In this document: piece after piece, positions 56,165 through 62,849 of the stretch
How the letters are laid out: each line of letters begins with the position of its first letter
How positions within the stretch are numbered: the first letter of the stretch is position 1
From: an uncultured Hyphomicrobiales bacterium
GTDB taxonomy: Bacteria; Pseudomonadota; Alphaproteobacteria; Rhizobiales; Beijerinckiaceae
NCBI GenBank assembly: GCA_903902915.1
Contig: CAIUWR010000021.1
Location: 1-62,849 of the forward strand
Reading direction: 5' to 3'
Length of the DNA stretch: 62,849 bases
Translations under genes and position numbers: made by a program
Notes under the pieces: generated by a model
Database searches by the model: none
Seen by the model: only the letters and a program-made list of their open reading frames with translations
Told to the model about the DNA's origin: nothing

Positions 56165-56917
56165 ATGAAGTTCGCTGATCAGGTGGCCATCGTCACCGGC
56201 GCGGGACGCAATATCGGTGAAGAGATTTCCAGACTCCTCGCCACACATGGCGCAACCATCGCTGTCGTGGATTTCGATGCCGCACGAGGCGAGAAAGTGG
56301 CGGCGGACATCATCGCGGCTGGCGGCAAGGCGAAGGCCTTCATCTGCGATGTGTCGAAGGAAGACGACCTTTTGCAATGCGTGCAAGATGTGACGGCGGC
56401 CTTCGGGCGCATCGACATTCTGGTGAACAACGCCGCCATCTCGGACAACAAGAACATGTTCGATCTGACGAGCGCCGAGTGGAACAAGGTTCTGGCGGTC
56501 AGCCTCACCGCGCCCTTCATCCTGACGAAGGCCGTGGCGAAGGAGATGATCGCGGGTGGGCGCGGCGGGCGGATCGTCAATGTCAGCTCGACGACGGGCT
56601 ATTACGGACGCTCGCGCGCGACGGCCTATGCGGCGGCGAAGGGCGGCGTGGCGAGTCTGACCCGCTCGCAGGCCGTCCAGCTCGCGCCCCACAACATCCG
56701 CGTCAACGCCGTGGTGCCCAACAAGATCGGCTCGCCCGTCGGCAAGGACGAGTTCGATCCCACAAGACCCGTGGTCAATCTGGTCGGCCGCCCCGGCGTT
56801 CCGGCGGATTTGGCCAATGCGGTGCTCTTTCTCGTCTCCGAGGAATCCTCGTTCATCGTCGGCGCGGCTCTCTTTGTCGATGGTGGATGCAGCGTCCTGA
56901 TGCCCGGCGAAAGCTGA
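56165..56917 (+). CDS. SDR-family oxidoreductase, canonical active site
   Basis: A 250-residue SDR. The NAD(P) motif is TGAGRNIGEEI and NNAAISDN, and the catalytic triad is complete: Ser in NVSSTTG, Tyr and Lys in YAAAK. It ends VGAALFVDGGC. GGGGAGAA lies six bases before the ATG. It is 34 bp after the permease, so it may process the imported substrate. Confidence 0.92.
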   Translation: MKFADQVAIVTGAGRNIGEEISRLLATHGATIAVVDFDAARGEKVAADIIAAGGKAKAFICDVSKEDDLLQCVQDVTAAFGRIDILVNNAAISDNKNMFDLTSAEWNKVLAVSLTAPFILTKAVAKEMIAGGRGGRIVNVSSTTGYYGRSRATAYAAAKGGVASLTRSQAVQLAPHNIRVNAVVPNKIGSPVGKDEFDPTRPVVNLVGRPGVPADLANAVLFLVSEESSFIVGAALFVDGGCSVLMPGES

Positions 56918-57017
56918 GAAAAGCTGCGGTCGGCCTTGTGGAAGCCGGTCCGCTTTGCGAATATCGCAACGGAAAAATAATCCGGCGCGATGGCGCTGAG
57001 GGCAGGAGTTCAATCAC

Positions 57018-57866
57018 ATGCATGACGCGCCGCATGAATCCTTCAAGGTCATCCGCGATCTGGAATTCGTAAAGCGGGGCGAGCAAGCCATCGCGGGCGA
57101 TCTCTATTTGCCCTCGGACAATCCGAATGCGCCTGTCATCGTGGCTGTCCACGGCGGCGCCTGGCAGCGGGGCGGCCCCAAAAGCTACGCGCGGCTTGGT
57201 CCTTATTTCGCCAAACAGGGCATTGGCCTTTTCGCCGTGACCTATCGCTTTGCGCCGAAGAACCTGTTTCCCAACGCCGTGCATGACGTGCGCGCCGCCG
57301 TGCAGTTCTTGCGCTCCAAAGGGGCCGGGCTCGGGGTTGATGTGAACCGCATCGGCATCATGGGCGATTCGGCTGGCGGCCATCTGGCGGCGCTGGTCGC
57401 GCTGGCGGGCGACAGGCCGGAATTCGCGGGTCAGCCCGGCGAGGCCTATCCCGGCGTGAGTACGGCGGTGAAGGTCTGCGTGCCGGTCTATGGCATCTAC
57501 GACATGATGGCGCAGTGGGAATTCGACCAGATCCTGGCGCCGAAGGGCAATCTGCCAGAGATTTTCCTCGGCCTCAGCCCGCTGGAAGATCGCTTCGCCT
57601 ATCATCGCGCCTCGCCCGTCAACTATGTGACGAAAGCCTCGAACCATATCGCTTTCTTCATGGCCTGGGGCACGCGCGACGACATCGTCGATCCCATGTC
57701 CCAGTCGGGACAGATGATGGCGGCGCTCAAACGCGCGGATTATTTCGTGCGGTCGGCGACCGTCGACGCCGGACATTTCTGGATAAGCGAACCGCTGGAC
57801 GAGCCGGGCAGTTTCCCCGGCTTCGTGGCGCCGCGTATTCTGCGCTTTCTCCAGGAAAAGCTCTGA
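57018..57866 (+). CDS. Alpha/beta hydrolase of the HSL/BD-FAE type
   Basis: A 282-residue hydrolase. The oxyanion block is VHGGAWQRGG, the nucleophile is in GDSAGGHLAAL, the acid is in WGTRDDIVDP and the His in DAGHFWISE. This is the carboxylesterase/hormone-sensitive-lipase arrangement. It is 100 bp after the SDR on the same strand. It probably cleaves an ester or amide in the same pathway. Confidence 0.9.
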   Translation: MHDAPHESFKVIRDLEFVKRGEQAIAGDLYLPSDNPNAPVIVAVHGGAWQRGGPKSYARLGPYFAKQGIGLFAVTYRFAPKNLFPNAVHDVRAAVQFLRSKGAGLGVDVNRIGIMGDSAGGHLAALVALAGDRPEFAGQPGEAYPGVSTAVKVCVPVYGIYDMMAQWEFDQILAPKGNLPEIFLGLSPLEDRFAYHRASPVNYVTKASNHIAFFMAWGTRDDIVDPMSQSGQMMAALKRADYFVRSATVDAGHFWISEPLDEPGSFPGFVAPRILRFLQEKL

Positions 57867-58003
57867 GAGCGACGAAGAACGCACCTCGCGCCAGTTGTTC
57901 GATGGATCACTCTCTGTTATCAGCTCGCGCCTGACCGGTGGTCGCGTGGGAGCCGACGTCTCTCATCATAGACAACGCTGATTAACGGCGGAACGAGGGA
58001 AAG

Positions 58004-58459
58004 ATGGGGCGGCAAAGCCAGGTCGAAGACGAAGCGCGGGCGAACCTCTGGTTGTTGCTGAGCAGCGTCGCCACACGCTTCGGGCGCGAGGCACAGCGCG
58101 GCCTCGCTGGCTGCAAGCTGAGCATGCAGGGCATGCGGGTGCTGATCTTTCTGCTTGAGCGGCAAGGTCTGCGCTGCTCGTCCCTGGCCAACGCCGTGGG
58201 TCTGGAATCGACCGCATTGTCGCACCTCATGCGCACTCTGGCGGATCAGGGCCTGATCACCCGGACGCGCGCGACCCGCGATCAGCGCACCATCGAGGTG
58301 TGCCTGACGCCCGCAGGCCAACTGCTGGCGGAGCAGTGCCGCGCCGCCAACGCCCGGACGGAAAATCTGCTTTTCGCGGGTCTGGATCAGCTGGAGGTGC
58401 AGACCATGCACATCCTCTTGACGCAGATGAACGCCAATCTGGAAGCTGTCGCTCCCTGA
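58004..58459 (+). CDS. MarR-family transcriptional regulator
   Basis: A 151-residue MarR protein. The winged helix spans about 45-110: LSMQGMRVLIFLLE, then SSLANAVGLESTALSHLMRTL and GLITRTRATRDQRTIEV (the basic wing). It is likely to control the upstream transporter-SDR-hydrolase genes, often by responding to aromatic ligands. It is followed by a convergent VOC gene. Confidence 0.9.
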   Translation: MGRQSQVEDEARANLWLLLSSVATRFGREAQRGLAGCKLSMQGMRVLIFLLERQGLRCSSLANAVGLESTALSHLMRTLADQGLITRTRATRDQRTIEVCLTPAGQLLAEQCRAANARTENLLFAGLDQLEVQTMHILLTQMNANLEAVAP

Positions 58460-58463
58460 AGCT

Positions 58464-58817
58464 TCACCCAGCGGCCTTGGCGAAGAGCTGGATGATATTG
58501 CCTTCCGGATCGCGGAAAGCGAGCACGCGCCCGTGGCCGCCCATGTCGCGGCTCTGGATGATCGTGCAGCCATTTTCGGCAAGCTTCGCCTCATAGGGCG
58601 CAAGATCATCCACCTCGAGCGCGGCGACCGCCCCGCCTTCGAGGCTGGCGGATTCTTCGGGGGAGCTGAGCGCGAAGCTCACATTGCCGCCATCGAACTG
58701 CGCCCAGCGCGCGCCATCGCGGAATTTCAGCTTGAGGCCAAAGACGCCCTCGTAGAAAGACACCGCCCGGTTCATATCCTTGACGGTGTAGTAAACGCTC
58801 TGAACCCGCTTGAGCAC
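58464..58817 (-). CDS. VOC/glyoxalase-fold protein
   Basis: A 117-residue glyoxalase/bleomycin-resistance fold protein. It has VYYTVKDMNRAVSFYEGVFGLK, AALEVDDLAPYEAKL and LAFRDPEGNIIQLF, the paired beta-alpha-beta-beta-beta units. A start at GTG 58817, with GGGGAG six bases upstream, gives a normal N-terminus; the longer frame is not needed. Metal ligands are not clear, so the activity is not predicted. Confidence 0.8.
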   Translation of the reverse strand: MLKRVQSVYYTVKDMNRAVSFYEGVFGLKLKFRDGARWAQFDGGNVSFALSSPEESASLEGGAVAALEVDDLAPYEAKLAENGCTIIQSRDMGGHGRVLAFRDPEGNIIQLFAKAAG

Positions 58818-59001
58818 GTGTCGCTCCCCTATTTTCGCCTGCTTCGCGTATTGCGCGCAACGTTGGCTATTGAGCCCGGCGCGATGGGCGGCGTCAACCG
58901 GGGGACTTGGGAATGGGGCGTTGACCAATTCTCGGAAAATTGTCGCACGGGCCATGGTTTTCATCGTCACGGTGCGGCCCAAGGGAAACGCCAACCTATG
59001 G

Positions 59002-59559
59002 TCACCCACCTTGCCCGCGACGGCCACCCCAAATCTCTAAGGTCATGATGATTTTATCGACCCAGGTACTTCCAGGATTATGGTTGGTGCCAATCATCGC
59101 TGGATGGCTTGCAGCCCGGAGTACTTCCTCCGTCTTTTCAGGGTGAGTAGATATAACGTGATCGCCAAGACGATAGGCTGCGCGGTGGATCGCAGCGACA
59201 GCGACATCTGGCTCACAGTCGAACCATTCAAGGTTGACGCGGTGATCATCAAGGATCGCGTGGGCGGTTTTCTCGACTTCGACATAAAGATCAGCACGGG
59301 TGAACCCGAGATAATCGATCTCCAGCGGGAAGGGTGAGGCCGTGCGAAGTTGTGCTAGCCGGGCGCGTGGATTGGTACTAGACCCGACCTTTATAAGGCC
59401 GTGCTCGCCTCTAATTACATAAATGAACCCTATGGATGGAGGAGCTACGCCTTGAGAGAGCCCGCCGGGCTTCCCAGTTCGCTTCGCGAAATCCTCTGGA
59501 CCCAGACTGACGGTCGGACGAACACCAAATATTTTTGGTCCGTTGAGCCTGAGGCGCAT
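59002..59559 (-). CDS. Mug113/T5orf172 GIY-YIG-like protein
   Basis: A 185-residue protein. The region about 42-125 (GFIYVIRGEHGLIKVGSSTN, ARLAQLRTASP) is a T5orf172/Mug113 domain, a relative of GIY-YIG nucleases, with Glu in VEKTAH and Asn-Glu in NLEWFDCE as probable active residues. GGGGA lies seven bases before the ATG. GC is lower than the neighbours and the gene stands alone, consistent with phage or plasmid origin. Confidence 0.75.
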   Translation of the reverse strand: MRLRLNGPKIFGVRPTVSLGPEDFAKRTGKPGGLSQGVAPPSIGFIYVIRGEHGLIKVGSSTNPRARLAQLRTASPFPLEIDYLGFTRADLYVEVEKTAHAILDDHRVNLEWFDCEPDVAVAAIHRAAYRLGDHVISTHPEKTEEVLRAASHPAMIGTNHNPGSTWVDKIIMTLEIWGGRRGQGG

Positions 59560-59760
59560 TGCAGATTCCCCATTCTTTCAAAAGCTAGACAATAATAGCC
59601 GAAAATTTCAATAATGGTAACAATTGAGACGATTCGGAAATCTTAAATCTGGGGCGTCCAGTCACCCCTATGGACGGCCTTTCGTCCAAGCTGTGACGAC
59701 CGCGCCGAACTGCTATAAGCGAGTCTCAGGCGCGGGAGGCGCCGCAGGAGGTTCATCCAC

Positions 59761-60720
59761 ATGTTCAAGAAAATTCCCGTCATCGCGCTCGAAGAGCACT
59801 ATTGGGATCATGAGCTCGCCGCCCAGCTGCAAGGCGCTGAAGGTACGCGCTCGGCGGACATGTTGCAGCGGCTCTACGATCTGGGCGACCTGCGCCTGCG
59901 GGAAATGGACGAGGCCGGGATCGACATTCAGGTTCTGTCCCATGGCGCCCCCTCCGCCCAGAAGCTTGACGCTTCCATCGCTGTGGATCTGACCAGGCGC
60001 GTCAATGACCGCCTCGCGGAGGCCGTCGCGCGCCATCCCACCCGTTTCGCCGGTTTCGCCGCCCTGCCCACCGCCAATCCCGAAGCCGCCGCGCGCGAGC
60101 TCGAGCGCTGCGTCAAGGATCTCGGCTTCGTCGGCGCCATGATCTGCGGCCTGACCAATGGCATGTTCCACGACGACGAGCGCTTCTGGTGCATCTACGA
60201 GCGGGCGGAAGCTTTGGGCGTGCCGATCTATTTCCACCCCTCGTTCCCCGACGCCGACGTCTCGCGCGTTTACTACGACAAATACGCCAAGGACTTTCCG
60301 CAGGTCGTGCGCGCCGCCTGGGGCTATACGGTGGAGACGGCGACGCAGGCCGTGCGCCTCATCCTCAGCCGGGTCTTCGAGAAACATCCGGGCCTGAACG
60401 TCATTCTCGGCCATATGGGCGAGACCCTGCCCTATCAGCTCTGGCGCATCGACCAGGCGCTCAAGCGCCCCGGCCATGACGAGATGAACTTCCGCGAACA
60501 TTTCACGCGCAATTTCTACATCACGACCAGCGGCCACTTCTCCACCACCGCGCTGGTCTGCGCGATGATGGAAATGAGCATGGATCACATCATGTTCTCG
60601 GTCGACTATCCCTTCGTGGCCCACAAGCCCGCGATGGATTGGCTGAACACGCTGCAACTGTCCCAAACCGACATGCGCAAATTCCTCAGCGGGAATGCGC
60701 GTCGGGTTCTGAATCTGTAA
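59761..60720 (+). CDS. Amidohydrolase 2 / resorcylate-decarboxylase-like
   Basis: A 319-residue TIM-barrel decarboxylase/hydrolase. It opens KIPVIALEEHYWD; the E-x-H motif EEH matches gamma-resorcylate and 2,3-dihydroxybenzoate decarboxylases. Further ligands are in FHPSFPD, LGHMGETLP and FSVDYPF. GGAGG lies nine bases before the ATG. It is the first of a three-gene run with a hydrolase and a MetE-like gene. The true substrate is unknown. Confidence 0.88.
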   Translation: MFKKIPVIALEEHYWDHELAAQLQGAEGTRSADMLQRLYDLGDLRLREMDEAGIDIQVLSHGAPSAQKLDASIAVDLTRRVNDRLAEAVARHPTRFAGFAALPTANPEAAARELERCVKDLGFVGAMICGLTNGMFHDDERFWCIYERAEALGVPIYFHPSFPDADVSRVYYDKYAKDFPQVVRAAWGYTVETATQAVRLILSRVFEKHPGLNVILGHMGETLPYQLWRIDQALKRPGHDEMNFREHFTRNFYITTSGHFSTTALVCAMMEMSMDHIMFSVDYPFVAHKPAMDWLNTLQLSQTDMRKFLSGNARRVLNL

Positions 60721-60796
60721 TAAGATGAAATCAGGGGGCGCAGGCCTTCGCGCAGCGCCCCCATCCATGTTCCCAAACCCCAACCACGAGCAGACC

Positions 60797-61498
60797 ATGG
60801 CCGCGCGCCCGACCCTCTATCTCCTCCCCGGCCTCCTCTGCGACGCCTTTACATTTGAAAATCAGAAGCGCGCGCTGGAGGGCGAATTCGACGTCCGCGT
60901 GCTCGACTTCTTCGGTCTCGATTCCATGACCGCCATGGCCCAGCGCGTGCTCGATGATGCGCCTGCGCGCTTCTCGGTCTGCGGCTTCTCCATGGGCGGG
61001 CGCGTCGCCATGCAGATCCTGCGGCTGGCGCCCGAGCGGCTGGAGCGGCTGTGCCTGCTGGACACCGGCATCGTTCCCGCAGGCCCCGGCGAGGCCGAAA
61101 AACGACAGGTTCTTGTGGACCTCGCATGGAAGGACGGCATGGAGGCGCTGGTCAAGGCCTGGCTGCCGCCGATGCTGCATCCCGAGCGCCGCAGCGACCC
61201 CGCCTTCATGGGCCCGCTGGGCGACATGGTGCGCCGCGCCACGCCGGAGATTTTCGAAAAGCAGATCCGCGCTCTGGTGAACCGCCCGGACCCGACCCTG
61301 CTGCTGCCCGCGATCACGTTCCCCACTGTCGTGGCCGTGGGACGACAAGACGAATGGAGCACGGTGGCGCAGCACGAAGACATTGCAAATCTGATTCCCG
61401 GCGCCAAACTGGTGGTGATCGAGGACAGCGGACATTTCACGCCGGTGGAGCAGCCCGAAGCGCTGACCGCAATTCTTCGCGACTTGATGGCCATGTAA
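60797..61498 (+). CDS. Alpha/beta hydrolase
   Basis: A 233-residue hydrolase with the nucleophile in GFSMGGRV, the acid in VGRQDEWS and the His in EDSGHFTPVEQP. An LLPGLLCD strand forms the oxyanion region. The ATG at 60797 is chosen over an upstream in-frame Met, which lies in a Pro-rich non-conserved leader. It is 76 bp after the amidohydrolase gene. Confidence 0.9.
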   Translation: MAARPTLYLLPGLLCDAFTFENQKRALEGEFDVRVLDFFGLDSMTAMAQRVLDDAPARFSVCGFSMGGRVAMQILRLAPERLERLCLLDTGIVPAGPGEAEKRQVLVDLAWKDGMEALVKAWLPPMLHPERRSDPAFMGPLGDMVRRATPEIFEKQIRALVNRPDPTLLLPAITFPTVVAVGRQDEWSTVAQHEDIANLIPGAKLVVIEDSGHFTPVEQPEALTAILRDLMAM

Positions 61499-61515
61499 AA
61501 AATCTGGAGGAACGC

Positions 61516-62631
61516 ATGTCCAAAGGCCCCTTCCGCGCCGACCATGTCGGCAGTCTGCTGCGTCCCGCCGCGCTGAAGGAGGCCAGAGCGAAAGCCGCCA
61601 GCGGCGCCATCACGCGGCAAGCCCTGCGCGACATCGAGGACGCCTGCATCCGCGACGTCGTGTCGCTGCAGGAAAGCGCGGGGCTACAGGCGGTGACGGA
61701 CGGCGAGTTCCGCCGGGCCATGTGGCACACGGATTTTCTCACGGGCTTTGACGGCATCGTCTCGACCCATTCGCAATATGCGGTGAAATTCCACGGCAAG
61801 AACGGCGAGACGGCGGAGACCTCCTCCATGCTCGTCGTCAACGACAAGGTGCGCCGCAGCAAGCCGGTCATGCTCGACCATTTCAGCTATCTGAAATCGG
61901 TGACCTCGAAGACCGCCAAATTCTGCATGCCCTCGGCCACCTATCTGCATCTGCGCGGCGGCCGCAAACTGGTGGATGAGGCCGCCTATCCCGACATGGC
62001 GGAATTCTGGAACGACATCGCAACCGTCTATCAGCAGGAGATCGACGATCTTGCGAAAGCGGGCTGCTCCTATGTGCAGCTCGACGACGTGTCCTTCGCC
62101 TATCTCTGCGATGAGGGCATCTGCCAGCAGATCGCCAATGATGGCGAGGATCCCAAGCGCCTGCCGCAGCTCTATACGCAGATCGTCAACAGGCTGACCG
62201 CCAAGCGCCCGCCGAACATGACGGTGACGATCCATACCTGCCGGGGCAATCACGACAGCATGTGGATGGCGTCGGGCGGCTATGACGCGGTGGCGGAAGC
62301 CTTCTTCACGGAAGCTGATGTGGATGGCTTCTTCCTCGAATATGACACCGACCGCGCCGGTGGTTTCGAGCCGCTGCGCTTCGTGCCCAAGCACAAGAAA
62401 GTGGTGCTGGGCCTCGTCAGTTCGAAAGAGGCTGCGCTGGAGACGAAGGACGCCCTCAAGCGCCGCATCGAAGAGGCCGCCAAACATATCTCCATCGATC
62501 AATTGTGCCTCAGCCCCCAATGCGGCTTCGCCAGCACGGCGCCGGGCAACCGCATCACCGAAGACGTGGAACGCCGCAAGCTGCAACTGATCGTGGAGAC
62601 CGCGCAGGAGGTCTGGGGGACGAGCGTTTGA
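61516..62631 (+). CDS. MetE C-terminal-like methyltransferase
   Basis: A 371-residue protein homologous to the catalytic half of cobalamin-independent methionine synthase (YxjG/YxjH type). The zinc ligands are His240 and Cys242 in IHTCRGN, Glu275 in FFLEYD and Cys336 in SPQCGFAS, all conserved. There is no N-terminal MetE half. GGAGGA lies seven bases before the ATG. It probably moves a methyl group from or to a small substrate rather than from folate; the link to the two upstream genes suggests a degradation pathway. Confidence 0.85.
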   Translation: MSKGPFRADHVGSLLRPAALKEARAKAASGAITRQALRDIEDACIRDVVSLQESAGLQAVTDGEFRRAMWHTDFLTGFDGIVSTHSQYAVKFHGKNGETAETSSMLVVNDKVRRSKPVMLDHFSYLKSVTSKTAKFCMPSATYLHLRGGRKLVDEAAYPDMAEFWNDIATVYQQEIDDLAKAGCSYVQLDDVSFAYLCDEGICQQIANDGEDPKRLPQLYTQIVNRLTAKRPPNMTVTIHTCRGNHDSMWMASGGYDAVAEAFFTEADVDGFFLEYDTDRAGGFEPLRFVPKHKKVVLGLVSSKEAALETKDALKRRIEEAAKHISIDQLCLSPQCGFASTAPGNRITEDVERRKLQLIVETAQEVWGTSV

Positions 62632-62677
62632 GCTTTTCTATCGGAATCTAAATTATCCAGGCGCAACGCCCGCAGCT

Positions 62678-62700
62678 TCTCTCCCCCTTGTGGGGAGAGA
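62678..62700. repeat. Short palindrome TCTCTCCCC / GGGGAGAGA
   Basis: Nine-bp arms and a five-base loop, with no U-tract. The same type of palindrome is dispersed in rhizobial genomes. It lies 46 bp after the MetE-like gene. Confidence 0.5.
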
Positions 62701-62716
62701 TTAGAGAGTGGTCCGA

Positions 62717-62760
62717 ACCGGATACATAGTTGACAGATCAGACCGGATAGATGGTTGACA
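62717..62760 (+). repeat. Two 19-bp direct repeats at IS left end
   Basis: ACCGGATACATAGTTGACA (62717-62735) and ACCGGATAGATGGTTGACA (62742-62760) differ at two positions. They lie just before the transposase start and resemble the terminal region of IS481-family elements; the outer end of the IS is not defined. Confidence 0.6.
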
Positions 62761-62794
62761 CTCTAAGCTGTCGTCATGACTGGGAGCATGATCG

Positions 62795-62849
62795 ATGGTT
62801 TGGAAGGGTACGAGCGTCGAGGAGGCCAAGCGCCGGTTTGTGAATGACC
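62795..62849 (+). mobile_element. IS481-family transposase, N-terminal fragment
   Basis: The first 18 codons, MVWKGTSVEEAKRRFVND, match the start of IS481-family transposases (an HTH N-terminus). The gene runs off the right edge. Together with the repeats upstream this marks an IS insertion at about 62710. Confidence 0.7.

Noticed and set aside
62678-62700. The TCTCTCCCC/GGGGAGAGA palindrome as a terminator
   Set aside because: It has no U-tract; I list it as a repeat.

Overview
The window is a 62.8-kb piece of a GC-rich alphaproteobacterial chromosome, most likely Rhizobiales (Hyphomicrobiales). Pointers to this order are a CckA hybrid kinase with a CtrA-type site upstream, a 1.86-kDa-residue-scale (1864 aa) two-TM coiled protein of the GPR/RgsE growth-pole type, an NADP isocitrate dehydrogenase of the alphaproteobacterial type, a one-cysteine DksA, and a recA preceded by a direct-repeat GAAC-N7-GAAC SOS box. 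No rRNA, tRNA or CRISPR array was recognised.

Layout. 1-1 kb: start of a tyrosine integrase, running off the left edge, immediately downstream of rpsD and its terminator. 1.2-10.6 kb: orphan Bug/TctC receptors, murI, a flavin amine oxidase, a TrmJ-type methyltransferase, a PHB-depolymerase-like esterase. 10.8-21.6 kb: housekeeping core (icd, dksA, FliO-like protein, cckA, an SDR, recA, alaS). 21.6-31.6 kb: stress and mixed genes (Dps, DUF1328, Usp, aldo/keto reductase, a LigB/LigA-like pair in reversed order, an amidohydrolase, a cytochrome c, SixA, YcjX and YcjF). 31.8-37.5 kb: Hsp20, a candidate small RNA, the MlaE-F-D lipid transporter, DgcA and a transport lipoprotein. 37.6-45.4 kb: TPR protein and the giant polar protein. 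45.8-48.3 kb: ferredoxin, ferredoxin reductase, MsrQ-like membrane protein. 48.3-62.6 kb: accessory metabolism (XRE-cupin regulator, EamA, an SDR, rhodanese, split chromate transporter, PuuE-like deacetylase, NitT/TauT ABC transporter with SDR, hydrolase and MarR, a Mug113/GIY-YIG protein, a resorcylate-decarboxylase-like amidohydrolase, hydrolase, MetE-like protein). The right edge enters an IS481-type transposase.

How it fits together. The core block couples cell-cycle control (CckA, CtrA site), stringent response (DksA), SOS (RecA) and polar growth (GPR-like). The accessory blocks look like uptake and breakdown of small organic or aromatic acids. The points I rate highest are: a compact unannotated sRNA candidate on the minus strand at about 32427-32522, with an anti-Shine-Dalgarno loop, a terminator and a plausible promoter; a LigB-type dioxygenase homologue that keeps the metal ligands but seems to lack the catalytic His; SDR proteins with altered catalytic Tyr; and the giant polar protein with 33-residue (3 x 11) repeats.
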